From the NCBI GenBank assembly GCA_016788635.1, contig JAEUSU010000041.1, positions 186,001 through 250,000 on the forward strand: a stretch of DNA of 64,000 nt. Reading direction: 5' to 3'. The notes beneath the pieces are model-generated. The model was not told where the DNA came from. It searched no databases and was given only the letters and a program-made list of their open reading frames with translations. Position 1 is the stretch's first letter. Every line of letters starts with the position of its first letter. The position numbers were made by a program, and so were the translations under genes. Origin of the DNA: Flavobacteriales bacterium (GTDB taxonomy: Bacteria; Bacteroidota; Bacteroidia; Flavobacteriales_F; PHOS-HE28). Below, piece after piece: positions 23,308 through 32,751 of the stretch.

Positions 23308-25812
23308 ATGAAGACCTTGAAGAGCCGCACCATTCCGGTCGTTTTTGACGAGCATGCGGTGCTGCATGACCTGAAGCACTACCTGCCCGCGCAGGCACCG
23401 CTGAAGGACTTCATCCACCACAACACGCTGCACGCCTTCCAGCATGAGCGCTTCCATGAGGCGCTCACCCGGGCCTCGCGGATCTTCGGCTACAAGGTCT
23501 ACCTTACGGTGAACGAGTACCGGCGCCTTTTTCGCGAGGGCCGCATCAAGCCACAGGTGTTGGACCGGGTGATCGCCGAGCACCACGGCATCGACCGGCT
23601 GGCGGACTGGAAGCGACGGTTGCTGGAGAAGCCATATGACCATGCCAGCCTGCCGCGTATCGGTTCCTTACGCGCCCATTGGAAACGCGACCGGCGCATT
23701 GACCTGGACGCGCTTACGCACACGCTGCTATTCCGCGTGCTCAACAGCTACCTGGACCAGGGCATCGCCATCTGGAAGTTCCCCATACGTGATCAGGGTT
23801 TTCTCGCGAGCATCCGGGAGTTGCAACGCCACGCGTGGAGTGGGCCGCTTCGGGGGAAACGTGCGCGGGCCTTGTTGATGGACGAGGACACCACGTTGGA
23901 CCGTCTGCTCCGGATCCTGGTAGGCGACGAATCGCTCTTCGCCGATTACCTGTTCGACCAGCAGTTCGGCCACAGTGGCTGGAGCGGGCTGGTGAGCGTG
24001 GTGGAGGACGACCCCGGCGCGCTCCTCGATCGCCGTCGCATCACGCTCAAGGAACTGGTCCATTTCGAACTGCTCCTGGAGATCGATGCACTGGACCAGG
24101 TGTTCCCCAAGGGCTGGATGCCGCTGGCCGAGGGCATGAAACACCGGCCTTTGCCGCTCTTCGCAACCGTGGACCGCAATGAGCTCGATGAAGCCCGTTC
24201 CCTTTGGCAGGAGGCCTTCGAATGGAGCTGGTATGATGAGGTGCTCGCCGGCATCCAACTGGCGGGCGGCTCACCAGGCGTCACGCGCGTATCCGCGCAA
24301 GGTGTCTTCTGCATTGACGACCGGGCGTGCTCGCTGCGCAGGCATCTGGAGCATGAGGACCACGGTTTTTCCACCTATGGTACGGCGGGGTTCTTTGGGG
24401 TGGAGTTCCATTACAAGCCCGAGCATGGGAAGTTCCACACCAAGGTGGCGCCTGCCCCTGTTCGACCCAGGCACTTGATCAAGGAGGTGGACAAGAAGCA
24501 CAAGTTCGCACGGGATGTCCACTTCGCACACCATACGCATGGTCTGGTGGCTGGGTGGCTCATCTCCCAGACCCTCGGATTCTGGTCGGCACTCAAGCTC
24601 TTCATCAACATCTTCCGGCCCAGCAGCACTCCGGGCACCAGCGATTCGTTCCAGCACATGGACGCTTTCGCTTCGCTCACGGTGCAGCACTGCGGTGTGT
24701 TCGAGGATGGCCTGCAGGTGGGCTTCACCGTGCCGGAGATGGTGCAGCGGGTGGAGAACACCCTGCGCAGCATCGGCCTGGTGAAGGACTTTGCGCCGGT
24801 GGTGTACGTGGTGGGTCATGGGGCAAGCAGCGTGAACAACCCGCACTATGCGGCCTACGATTGCGGCGCGTGCAGCGGCCGGCCCGGTTCGGTGAACGCC
24901 CGCGTGTTCTGTCAGATGACCAACCATCCCGAGGTGCGTACCGCGTTGCGGGCGCGTGGCATCGACATTCCTTTCACCACCCGCTTCCTTGGTGCACTGC
25001 ATGACACCACGCGGGATGACATCGTGTTCTACGACGAGGACCAGCTCGCCGGTGAGCAGATGCATGCGCACACGCGGAACAAGCGCACCTTCGAGGCCGC
25101 CCTGGAGCGAAATGCCAAGGAACGCTCGCGCCGCTTCCTCAGCATCGACAGCACGCTGCCCGGCGAGACGGTGCACGACCGGGTGCGCCGCCGCTCCGTT
25201 TCGCTCTTCGAGCCCCGTCCCGAGCTGAACCACGCCACTAATGCGGCCGCCATTGTGGGCCGAAGGGCCATGACGCGCAACCTGTTCCTGGACCGACGTG
25301 CGTTCCTGAACTCCTATGATCCCGAGCTTGATCCGGAGGGGAACCACCTGCTCGGCATCCTCAATGCGGTGGCGCCCGTGTGCGGTGGGATCAGCCTTGA
25401 ATATTACTTCTCCAGGGTGGACAACCAGAAACTGGGTGCGGGCACCAAGCTGCCCCACAATGTGATGGGGCTGGTGGGCGTGGCCAATGGGATCGAAGGG
25501 GACCTGCGGCCCGGGCTGCCCAGCCAGATGATCGAGGTGCATGACCCCCTGCGCCTGCTGGTGGTGGTGGAGCAGGACCCCGATGTGGTGCTGCGTACCA
25601 TCCGCAAGGTGGCCGCTACTTACGAATGGTTCGCCAACGGATGGGTGCATCTGGTGGCCTTCCACCCGGAGCACCGCACCCTGCATCGCTTCAATGGGGA
25701 GGCGTTCATTCCCTTCGAGCCGCTCACCACCATTCTCCCGGTCGCCAGCGATGTGCTGCCTGTGATCGAACGGGTGGAGGACAATGCACCCATCACCATC
25801 GTTACGGAATGA
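23308..25812 (+). CDS. dabA: DabA, inorganic carbon accumulation subunit (DUF2309/UPF0753)
   Basis: Product of 834 residues. DabA proteins are zinc enzymes related to beta-carbonic anhydrases that, with DabB, convert CO2 to bicarbonate vectorially using the ion gradient. The family's zinc site is visible: VFCIDDRACSLRRHLE (Cys and Asp, residues 334-336) and GHGASSVNNPHYAAYDCGAC (His about 502, Cys about 518). FIHHNTLHAFQHERF near the N-terminus is another family block. The gene overlaps dabB by ATGATGA. Length is normal for the family. Confidence 0.92.
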   Translation: MKTLKSRTIPVVFDEHAVLHDLKHYLPAQAPLKDFIHHNTLHAFQHERFHEALTRASRIFGYKVYLTVNEYRRLFREGRIKPQVLDRVIAEHHGIDRLADWKRRLLEKPYDHASLPRIGSLRAHWKRDRRIDLDALTHTLLFRVLNSYLDQGIAIWKFPIRDQGFLASIRELQRHAWSGPLRGKRARALLMDEDTTLDRLLRILVGDESLFADYLFDQQFGHSGWSGLVSVVEDDPGALLDRRRITLKELVHFELLLEIDALDQVFPKGWMPLAEGMKHRPLPLFATVDRNELDEARSLWQEAFEWSWYDEVLAGIQLAGGSPGVTRVSAQGVFCIDDRACSLRRHLEHEDHGFSTYGTAGFFGVEFHYKPEHGKFHTKVAPAPVRPRHLIKEVDKKHKFARDVHFAHHTHGLVAGWLISQTLGFWSALKLFINIFRPSSTPGTSDSFQHMDAFASLTVQHCGVFEDGLQVGFTVPEMVQRVENTLRSIGLVKDFAPVVYVVGHGASSVNNPHYAAYDCGACSGRPGSVNARVFCQMTNHPEVRTALRARGIDIPFTTRFLGALHDTTRDDIVFYDEDQLAGEQMHAHTRNKRTFEAALERNAKERSRRFLSIDSTLPGETVHDRVRRRSVSLFEPRPELNHATNAAAIVGRRAMTRNLFLDRRAFLNSYDPELDPEGNHLLGILNAVAPVCGGISLEYYFSRVDNQKLGAGTKLPHNVMGLVGVANGIEGDLRPGLPSQMIEVHDPLRLLVVVEQDPDVVLRTIRKVAATYEWFANGWVHLVAFHPEHRTLHRFNGEAFIPFEPLTTILPVASDVLPVIERVEDNAPITIVTE

Positions 25813-27680
25813 TGCACCTGCTGCTTCCGCTTTTCGTGCTTGTGCCGCTGGCAGGCTTCCTCATCAGCCTGCTGCTGAAGCGCCGCGCCGAAAGGGCCCT
25901 GTCGCGCACGGCCTACCTGACCGCGGGTGCGCAGGTGCTCCTGGTCACGCTCTTCACCATCGCCTGGGCCGTCAGCGGTTTCGAGGCCATTAACGTGAAG
26001 GAGTTGACCGTGTTCCGGTCCAGGGATTACGAGTTCTTCATCGACCTGTACTTCGACCGGGTGACGGCGGTCTACCTCTTCATGGGTGCCTTGCTCACCT
26101 TCCTCATCACGGTGTACAGCCGCTACTACCTGCATCGTGAGGAGGGCTACAAGCGCTTCTTCAACACCATCCTCTTCTTCTTTTCAGGCTATGCGCTCAC
26201 AGTGCTGGCCGGCAATTTCGAGACCCTGTTCATCGGCTGGGAGGTCCTGGGTCTGTCAAGCTTCCTGCTCATCGCCTTCTACCGGGACCGCTACCTGCCG
26301 GTGAAGAACGCGGTGAAGGTTTTTTCCATTTATCGGGTGGGGGACGTGGGGTTGATCCTGGCCATGTGGATGAGCCATCACCTGTGGCATGAGAACATCA
26401 CCTTCCACAAGCTGCACAACTATGAGCTGGTCCACGATCAGCTGGCAGCACACTCGCTGGTGGGCATCTTCATCTCGCTCGCCGTGCTGCTGGCGGCGGC
26501 CGCCAAGAGCGCGCAGCTGCCCTTCAGTTCCTGGCTGCCGCGTGCCATGGAAGGGCCCACGCCCAGCAGCGCCATCTTCTACGGCTCCCTTTCCGTGCAC
26601 ATCGGTGTGTTCCTGCTGCTGCGCACCTTTCCCTTCTGGGAGCACCAGTTCAGCGTTCGGGTGCTCATCGGTCTCTTGGGTCTCGCCACAAGCCTGCTCG
26701 CGATCGCCACGGCCCGTGTGCAATCGAGCGTGAAGGCGCAGATCGCCTACAGTTCCATCGCGCAGATCGGCCTCATCTTCATCGAGGTGGCCCTGGGGCT
26801 TGAAGTGCTCGCGCTGATCCACTTCATGGGCAATGCCTTCCTGCGAACCTACCAGCTGCTGGTCTCCCCCTCTGTTGTCACCTACCTCATCCGCGAGCAG
26901 TTCTACCACTTCACCCCGCGTGAGCACAGCTTCGAGGATACGCTGCCCAAGCGGCTGGAGTACACCCTCTATGTGCTCAGCCTGCGGGAATGGGACCTGG
27001 ACACCTTCATGTACCGGCGCCTGTGGAACCCCATGAAGCGTATGGGTCGCAGCCTGGACCGGTTGAACATCAACCGCTCCCTCGCCATCCTGCTGCCCCT
27101 ATACATCGCGGGGCTGGTCGCGCGCTGGCAGGTGCATCGGTTGAACGAGGGCCTGCTGCATGCGCTTCCAGTGGTCATGGCGGTGATCGGGCTGGTGCTC
27201 GTTCTGCGTGCCTTCACGGAGCGCAAGCATGTGCGGCGGGCGCTGGCCATGGTGATCATGGGGCATTTCTGGATCGCGCTGGCCATCTCCTTCAATGAGC
27301 ATTTCGATATGGGCCACTCCCTGCTGTATCTCAGCGGTGTGGCGGTCAGTGGAGCGTTGGCCGTGTTCGCCATCAACCGCCTGCGCCGCACCGAGCGGAA
27401 CGTGGACCTCGGGCGCTTTCATGGGCATGTGTTCGAGCATCCCCGGCTGGCTTTGCTCTTCCTGCTCGCCTGCCTGGGCATGGCGGGCTTCCCCATCACC
27501 CCCACCTTTTTGGGAGAGGACCTGATCTTCTCGCATATCCACCATGACCAGCTCCTCCTGGCGGCGTTGGTGGCCTTCAGCTTTGTGCTCAACGGCCTCG
27601 CCCTCATCCGCATCTACGCCCGCGTGTTTCTTGGCCCGCATGTGAAGACCTACCACGAGGTGGCCTACCGGTCGGCGTGA
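25809..27680 (+). CDS. dabB: DabB, proton-channel subunit of the DAB complex
   Basis: Product of 623 residues, all membrane, related to the antiporter-like subunits of complex I (NuoL/MrpA). LFIGWEVLGLSSFLLIAFYR, AAAAKSAQLPFSSWLPRAMEGPTPSSA and VKAQIAYSSIAQIGLIF are the diagnostic helices. No other nuo or mrp gene adjoins, and the ATGATGA overlap with dabA identifies it as DabB, which energises DabA. Translation can begin at 25809 or 25812. The very long run-through frame starting upstream inside dabA was not used. Confidence 0.9.
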   Translation: MMHLLLPLFVLVPLAGFLISLLLKRRAERALSRTAYLTAGAQVLLVTLFTIAWAVSGFEAINVKELTVFRSRDYEFFIDLYFDRVTAVYLFMGALLTFLITVYSRYYLHREEGYKRFFNTILFFFSGYALTVLAGNFETLFIGWEVLGLSSFLLIAFYRDRYLPVKNAVKVFSIYRVGDVGLILAMWMSHHLWHENITFHKLHNYELVHDQLAAHSLVGIFISLAVLLAAAAKSAQLPFSSWLPRAMEGPTPSSAIFYGSLSVHIGVFLLLRTFPFWEHQFSVRVLIGLLGLATSLLAIATARVQSSVKAQIAYSSIAQIGLIFIEVALGLEVLALIHFMGNAFLRTYQLLVSPSVVTYLIREQFYHFTPREHSFEDTLPKRLEYTLYVLSLREWDLDTFMYRRLWNPMKRMGRSLDRLNINRSLAILLPLYIAGLVARWQVHRLNEGLLHALPVVMAVIGLVLVLRAFTERKHVRRALAMVIMGHFWIALAISFNEHFDMGHSLLYLSGVAVSGALAVFAINRLRRTERNVDLGRFHGHVFEHPRLALLFLLACLGMAGFPITPTFLGEDLIFSHIHHDQLLLAALVAFSFVLNGLALIRIYARVFLGPHVKTYHEVAYRSA

Positions 27681-27713
27681 GCGTTGTCCTGCGCTTCACG
27701 ATCTTCGCGGGCG

Positions 27714-28154
27714 ATGAGCACTTCCCGCACCGTCCGCGTCACCAAGCGCTTCACCTTCGAGATGGCGCACGCCCTGCGCTGCCACGATGGCCAGTGCGCC
27801 AACATCCACGGGCACAGCTACGTGCTGGATATCACCATCAGCGGGGTCCCCGCCGAGGCGCCCGGTCACCCCAAGGATGGCATGGTGATCGACTTCGCCG
27901 ACCTCAAGAGGATGGTGAAGCCCATCGTGGACCGGTTCGACCATGCGCTCTTCCTGCACGAGCGCGAGCAGGGATCGGTCGACCTGTCGAACGCGCTCTT
28001 CGGCAGGGTGATCTTCACGCCGTACCAACCCACCTGTGAGAACATCCTGCTGGCGATCGTGGAGGAACTGGCACCGAAGCTGCCTTTCGAAGTGAAGCTC
28101 GCAGCCGCGCGCCTGCAGGAGACCGCCACCAGCTGGGCGGAGTGGGGGGATTGA
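27714..28154 (+). CDS. queD: 6-carboxy-5,6,7,8-tetrahydropterin synthase (QueD/PTPS family)
   Basis: Product of 146 residues. The zinc and catalytic block CHDGQCANIHGHSY has the family's nucleophilic cysteine and HGH ligands, and a further histidine lies in TFEMAHALR. DHALFLHE and PTCENILLAIVEEL with a C-terminal glutamate (LQET) complete the fold. QueD makes the first pterin-type intermediate of queuosine/7-deazaguanine synthesis; tgt at 43392 acts later in the same pathway. Begins 33 bases after dabB, but a functional link is not expected. Confidence 0.9.
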   Translation: MSTSRTVRVTKRFTFEMAHALRCHDGQCANIHGHSYVLDITISGVPAEAPGHPKDGMVIDFADLKRMVKPIVDRFDHALFLHEREQGSVDLSNALFGRVIFTPYQPTCENILLAIVEELAPKLPFEVKLAAARLQETATSWAEWGD

Positions 28155-28161
28155 CGCTGCG

Positions 28162-28902
28162 ATGGACCAACAGATCCTTGCCCTCTTCCTCTTCTTCCTC
28201 ATCGCCGCGCTGTACAGCAGCGTGGGCCACGCGGGCGCCAGCGGTTACCTGGCGGTGATGGCCCTGCTCAGTTTCGCACCAGAGACCATCAAGCCCACTT
28301 CATTGATATTGAACGTGGTGGTGGCGGGCATCGCCAGTTGGCGCTACCTGCGTGCTGGCCGTTTCAGTTGGAAGGTATTCTGGCCGGTGGCTGTTGTCGC
28401 GCTGCCACTGGCGTACATCGGCGGACGGCTTCAATTGCCACCACGCGCGTTCGCCCTTGCGGCTGGCGTTTTCCTGATCGCCTCGGCGTTGCTGATGGCA
28501 CAGCGGGCACTGCGCCAGTGGGAAGAGCATGTGCCCCGCCCCATGCCGTTCGCTGCTTCTTTGGCGATGGGCGCGCCCATCGGCTTCATCAGTGGCATCA
28601 TCGGTGTGGGGGGCGGCATCTTCCTGTCCCCGTTGCTCATACAGGGGCGCTGGGCCGCGTTGCGCGACGTGTCGGGCATCTCGGCGCTCTTCATCTTCAT
28701 CAATTCACTCTCCGGCCTGGCGGGAAGGACGAGCGCGGGACTCGCGCTGCATCCCTTCCTGCCTTGGTGGTTGCTGGCCGTGGTGGCCGGTGGCTTGCTG
28801 GGCTCGTGGCTCGGTGTGTCGCGTTTCAGCATACGCGCCATCCTCGTCGCGCTCTTCCTGGTGCTGATGACAGCAGGTGTGAAGCTGCTGGTGGCGGGCT
28901 AG
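28162..28902 (+). CDS. TSUP-family (TauE/SafE) membrane transporter
   Basis: Product of 246 residues with eight hydrophobic helices in two repeats: AALYSSVGHAGASGYLAVMAL and, in the second half, GAPIGFISGIIGVGGGIFLSP, the glycine-rich TSUP signature. Members export or import sulfite, sulfoacetate or other organic anions; the substrate cannot be told from the sequence. It begins seven bases after queD and is convergent with the MetE-like gene. Confidence 0.87.
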   Translation: MDQQILALFLFFLIAALYSSVGHAGASGYLAVMALLSFAPETIKPTSLILNVVVAGIASWRYLRAGRFSWKVFWPVAVVALPLAYIGGRLQLPPRAFALAAGVFLIASALLMAQRALRQWEEHVPRPMPFAASLAMGAPIGFISGIIGVGGGIFLSPLLIQGRWAALRDVSGISALFIFINSLSGLAGRTSAGLALHPFLPWWLLAVVAGGLLGSWLGVSRFSIRAILVALFLVLMTAGVKLLVAG

Positions 28903-28908
28903 CACCGC

Positions 28909-29979
28909 TTACCGGACCAGGGCCCGTTCAGCTAGTATCTGCTCTGCGAGCCGTGTGCCTTCCACGCGTGCCTTGATCTTGCTGAAAGCCACCTCGCGTG
29001 TGGTGGAGCGGTCGTCGCAGAAGGGGGAGAAACCGCAGTCGTCCGTGGTGCCGAGCTGGGCCAACGGAATGAACTCCGCTGCTTCCAACACACGGTCGCG
29101 CACCTCTTCCGGTGTTTCCACCCGGTCGTTGATCACGTCCGTTACACCAATGAAGACCCGCTGCCCTGGTTGCATGTATTGCTTGATGGTGGCGAGCACC
29201 TTGCGGCGGTCCGGCTCACTGGCGAGCTGCAGATAAAAATTGCCCACGTGCAATTGGAAGAGCTGCGCGAGCAGACCGGCATAGTCCACATCCGCACTGT
29301 GCGTGCTGTCGTGGTCTCCGCCAGGGCAAACGTGCACGCCGAGCGTGGTCCGTTCTTCGGGTGAGAACCGGTCACAGACCATGTTGATGAGGCTGATGAA
29401 CTGCTGCAGCACTCCGCCACTGGGGTCGAGCTTCAGCGAAAGGCGCCCTTCCGTGAAGTCGATCTGCACCTTCTCCGCACCGGCTTGCAGGCAGCGCCGG
29501 ATGTCCTTCTCGCATTCGTTGACCAGATCGGCGAGGAAGGCCTCGCGGGAGTACCCCGGAATACCTTCCGCAGGGTAGATGAGGCTGAGCGCTGAGGCGG
29601 AGATCACGGCCTGCTTGATGGGCGACCGTGTGCGCTTCCGAGCCTCGGCCACGTACTTGTCCGCATAGCTGGCGAAGCGGAACGGCCCTTTGGCCAGCAG
29701 GGGCAATTGCCGGTGATGACCATCGGCGAAATCGATGCGCATGCCACCGGGCACGATCTGGTCCGAACCATCGAACGGATAGGTGACGAAGCTGGATTTG
29801 AGCTGCTCGCCATCGGTGATCAAGGTGGACCCCGTGGCCTCAAAGCGTTGGATGGTGTCGCTGAGCGCACGTTCCTGCAGGGCGGCGATCTCCGCAGCGG
29901 GGCGGCCGGAGACAATGGCGTCGATCAGAGCATCGGGGCGGGGGACGCTGCCAATGGGTTCGGTGGGGATGTGGAGCAT
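28909..29979 (-). CDS. core MetE-like cobalamin-independent methionine synthase family protein
   Basis: Product of 356 residues, the size of the catalytic C-terminal domain of MetE alone. EPIGSVPRP at the start and ITDGEQ are family blocks. Zinc ligands are visible in GVHVCPGGDHDSTH (His-x-Cys) and TDDCGFSPFCDD. Stand-alone MetE-like proteins transfer methyl groups to homocysteine from other donors or have related roles; the exact donor is unknown. Monocistronic, divergent from the pyrophosphatase gene across 193 bases in which no gene was recognised. Confidence 0.8.
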   Translation of the reverse strand: MLHIPTEPIGSVPRPDALIDAIVSGRPAAEIAALQERALSDTIQRFEATGSTLITDGEQLKSSFVTYPFDGSDQIVPGGMRIDFADGHHRQLPLLAKGPFRFASYADKYVAEARKRTRSPIKQAVISASALSLIYPAEGIPGYSREAFLADLVNECEKDIRRCLQAGAEKVQIDFTEGRLSLKLDPSGGVLQQFISLINMVCDRFSPEERTTLGVHVCPGGDHDSTHSADVDYAGLLAQLFQLHVGNFYLQLASEPDRRKVLATIKQYMQPGQRVFIGVTDVINDRVETPEEVRDRVLEAAEFIPLAQLGTTDDCGFSPFCDDRSTTREVAFSKIKARVEGTRLAEQILAERALVR

Positions 29980-30172
29980 CTGGTGTGGTGTTGGGCGATG
30001 AAGCTATCCGCCGGATGCGCCTTCCGTTCGGGGGCAGTGCCAATGGCCCCATCCTTCATGTGGAAGGCTGGTGGTGCGGTACGGCGGATGGGGTGCGGGT
30101 GCGGACCGGGCTGGTGGTGCTCCGATCTGGTCGTCGCTCGCACGCGTGGCATGATCAGCTGATCTTTGGTGC

Positions 30173-30709
30173 ATGAACCACCCCTGGCACGACATCCCCA
30201 CCGGCGAACAGGCCCCGCAGCGTGTCAACGCCATCATCGAAATACCGCAAGGAAGCAAAGGCAAGTACGAGATCCACAAGGAGAGCGGCCTGATCATGCT
30301 GGACCGCGCCCTTTTTAGCGCCGTGCACTATCCCGCCAACTACGGCTTCATTCCACGCACCTACTGTGATGACAAGGACCCGCTGGACATCCTGGTGCTC
30401 AGCAGTCTGACCCTGCCGCACCTCTGCCTGGTGGATGCCACCGTGATCGGCGTGATGCGCATGGTGGACCGGGGAGAGGCCGATGACAAGATCATCGCGG
30501 TGGCCACCCGGGATGAGAGCGTGAACCACATCACCGACGTGGGCCAGCTCGCACCGCACACCGAGAAGCAGATCCGCCGCTTCTTCATGGACTACACCGT
30601 GCTCGAAGGAAAAGAGGTGAAGGTGGAGAAGTTCCTTGGGCGTGAAGAGGCGCTTCGCATCGTGGAAGAAAGCATCAAGCTTTATACGCAGACCTTCGCT
30701 GATCGGTGA
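30173..30709 (+). CDS. ppa: inorganic pyrophosphatase, family I
   Basis: Product of 178 residues. The signature DDKDPLDILVL with its metal-binding aspartates, YEIHKESGLIMLDR and YPANYGFIPRTYCDD identify the soluble hexameric enzyme that hydrolyses pyrophosphate and drives biosynthesis. FMDYTVLEGKEV and the C-terminal helix are complete. No operon partners. Confidence 0.95.
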   Translation: MNHPWHDIPTGEQAPQRVNAIIEIPQGSKGKYEIHKESGLIMLDRALFSAVHYPANYGFIPRTYCDDKDPLDILVLSSLTLPHLCLVDATVIGVMRMVDRGEADDKIIAVATRDESVNHITDVGQLAPHTEKQIRRFFMDYTVLEGKEVKVEKFLGREEALRIVEESIKLYTQTFADR

Positions 30710-30792
30710 TCACGAGGTGTTCAGGTGGCTTGGGATCCCCATAGGCTGGTCCGTTCGTTCCTGTAAGGCCCATTCGGTTACGGGCATGCTCC

Positions 30793-30800
30793 TACCTTCG
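30793..30800 (+). promoter_or_regulatory. -7 element directly ahead of mbnP-like gene
   Basis: TACCTTCG matches the TAnnTTNG pattern and is followed after seven bases by the ATG at 30808. Confidence 0.5.
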
Positions 30801-30807
30801 TGATCGC

Positions 30808-31560
30808 ATGTTCCCGCGCCGCTCCCATCTCGCCCTTTTCCTGGTCCTGGCCCTTGGCGGTTGCAGGAAGCAGGAATATGTGGTGCCCGAACACGACCAC
30901 GTGCACACCGTGGACCTGAAATTGAACTTCGTCTTCATGTACGGTGCACACTCTTATGAACTGGCCAGCGAGTACGTGGATGACTTTGGCCAGGTGTACA
31001 AGCTGGACCGCATCCGCTTCCTGGTCTCGGGCCTGCACGTGATCGATGATGACTTGAGCGTGCTCGCGGACTATCCCACGGTGCAGTTGCTGGTGGATGC
31101 CGGGGAGCCCAGTGTGTTCGCGCTGGGGTCTTTGACCGCCGCCCATGCCCACCAGGTCAATTTCACGCTCGGCCTGAATACCGCATTGAACCACGCCGAC
31201 CCGGACACCTGTGGTGCTCCGTTGAATGACCCGGACATGCATTGGGGCATGGGCCCGGACCAGGGGTTCTGGTTCCTGGTGTTGGAAGGGCGGTATGACA
31301 GTGACGGCAGCGGTGAGGTGGATGCCACCGATGCCGCCTTCAGCTACCGCTGTGGTACCGACGCACTGAAACGCGCCGGTTGGGCCCTCCTGCACGTGGC
31401 GATCCCCGATGGCGGTGTCTTTACTGTGGAGGTGCCGGTGGATATCCGGCGGCTCATGGGCGGGGTGGACGTGCAGAACAACAGCGTGGTACATGGGGAA
31501 GCACCGCTGAACGTGCAGCTGATGGACAGTTTGGAGGTCCTGTTCCGCCAGGCACATTGA
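30808..31560 (+). CDS. MbnP-family copper-binding lipoprotein
   Basis: Product of 250 residues with a lipoprotein signal (LALFLVLALGGC). VDLKLNFVFMYGAHSYELAS, VYKLDRIRFLVSGL and DPDMHWGMGPDQGFWFLVLEG match the MbnP family, whose members are paired with the di-heme enzyme MbnH. In methanotroph pairs MbnH oxidises a tryptophan in MbnP to kynurenine, giving a copper site; tryptophans in HWGMG and GFWF are candidates here (inference). The stop overlaps the start of the mbnH-like gene by one base. Confidence 0.8.
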   Translation: MFPRRSHLALFLVLALGGCRKQEYVVPEHDHVHTVDLKLNFVFMYGAHSYELASEYVDDFGQVYKLDRIRFLVSGLHVIDDDLSVLADYPTVQLLVDAGEPSVFALGSLTAAHAHQVNFTLGLNTALNHADPDTCGAPLNDPDMHWGMGPDQGFWFLVLEGRYDSDGSGEVDATDAAFSYRCGTDALKRAGWALLHVAIPDGGVFTVEVPVDIRRLMGGVDVQNNSVVHGEAPLNVQLMDSLEVLFRQAH

Positions 31561-32654
31561 TGCGCATGCGTCACGCACGCCCCATCATCCTCCCAGCCAC
31601 GGTGTTTGTGGTCGTCATGATGGCGGTGCTGCCCGGGTGCCGGAAGGATCCCGTGGTGTATGCGGGCGAGGAAGCGGGGTGGCCCACACCGGCGGATCTC
31701 GACCTTCCACCCGGGGTGCTGGCCTTGCTGGGCATGCCGGACATGCCTTTGGACAACCCCTTGACGGTGGAGGGCATCGCCCTGGGACGTCGCCTTTTCT
31801 ATGAGAAGGCCTTGAGCGACACGCAGACCATGAGCTGCGCCAGCTGCCACCGGCAAGGGAACGCCTTCTCCGATCCGCGGGCCTTCAGCGTGGGTACCGA
31901 TGGACGAGTAGGCACGCGCAACTCCATGACCCTGGCGAATCTGGCCTGGGGCGACCGCATGTTCTGGGATGGCCGCGTGCATGGCTTGGAGGCCCAGGCG
32001 CACGACCCCGTGGTGGACCCCCTGGAGATGAACAACAGCTGGCCGGTGGTGGAGCAGCGCTTGAACGCGGACGCCGAATACCGCCAGCTATTCCGCCAGG
32101 CATTCGGCACAACGGAGATCGACAGCACGCTGGTGACGCATGCCCTCGCCCAGTTCATCCGCACCATGACGAGCTTCGATTCCCCCTTCGACCGCTACTG
32201 GTTCGGTGGGGATACCACCGCCATGTCCGAGGAGGCCCTCAACGGTCTGGCCCTGTTCACCAGCCAGGGCAAGTGTGCTGGCTGCCACACCCTGGGCCTC
32301 TTCACCGACAATGCCTTCCGCAACAACGGGTTGGATCTGGTGGTGACCGACCCGGGGCTGGGTGCAGTGACCGGCGACCCCGGCGACCTGGGCAGGTTCA
32401 AGGTGCCCACCCTGCGCAACATCGCGGTCACCGCGCCCTACATGCACGATTCCCGCTTCGCCACCCTGGAGGAGGTGTTGGGCCACTACAACGGTGGCGT
32501 GCACATGGCCTCGCCCACGGTGGACCCGCTCATGGACTTCTGGGGAATGAACCCTGCACCCTTTTCGCCCAATGAGATCATTGACCTGATGGCCTTCCTT
32601 CATTCATTGACCGATGAGACCTTCCTGCTGGACCCCCGGTTCGCGGAGCCATAG
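31560..32654 (+). CDS. MbnH/MauG-like di-heme cytochrome c peroxidase family protein
   Basis: Product of 364 residues with a signal or lipoprotein sequence (PATVFVVVMMAVLPGC). Two heme c sites are visible: SCASCHRQGNAF at about residue 100 and GKCAGCHTLGLF at about 240; the bacterial CcpA/MauG fold follows (GRRLFYEKALS, MTLANLAWGDRMFWDGR, VPTLRNIAVTAPYMHD). Its partner is the preceding MbnP-like protein, whose tryptophan it probably oxidises in the periplasm. Starts at 31560 and 31566 are both possible. Confidence 0.87.
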   Translation: MRMRHARPIILPATVFVVVMMAVLPGCRKDPVVYAGEEAGWPTPADLDLPPGVLALLGMPDMPLDNPLTVEGIALGRRLFYEKALSDTQTMSCASCHRQGNAFSDPRAFSVGTDGRVGTRNSMTLANLAWGDRMFWDGRVHGLEAQAHDPVVDPLEMNNSWPVVEQRLNADAEYRQLFRQAFGTTEIDSTLVTHALAQFIRTMTSFDSPFDRYWFGGDTTAMSEEALNGLALFTSQGKCAGCHTLGLFTDNAFRNNGLDLVVTDPGLGAVTGDPGDLGRFKVPTLRNIAVTAPYMHDSRFATLEEVLGHYNGGVHMASPTVDPLMDFWGMNPAPFSPNEIIDLMAFLHSLTDETFLLDPRFAEP

Positions 32655-32751
32655 TTAAGATCCCTATGTTCACCGAGACTTGTCCGCACCCATCATCCCG
32701 GTGATCCCATTTGTCGCCAATTTCAACCCCTCACCATCACCCCGGCCCAGT

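Noticed and set aside
25809-27680. Complex I (NuoL) or Mrp antiporter subunit
   Set aside because: No other nuo or mrp gene is adjacent and the gene is translationally fused to dabA; DabB is the better call.
29985-30176. Small plus-strand frame in the gap between the MetE-like gene and ppa
   Set aside because: 63 codons without family resemblance, start signal or conservation evidence; overlaps the ppa start.
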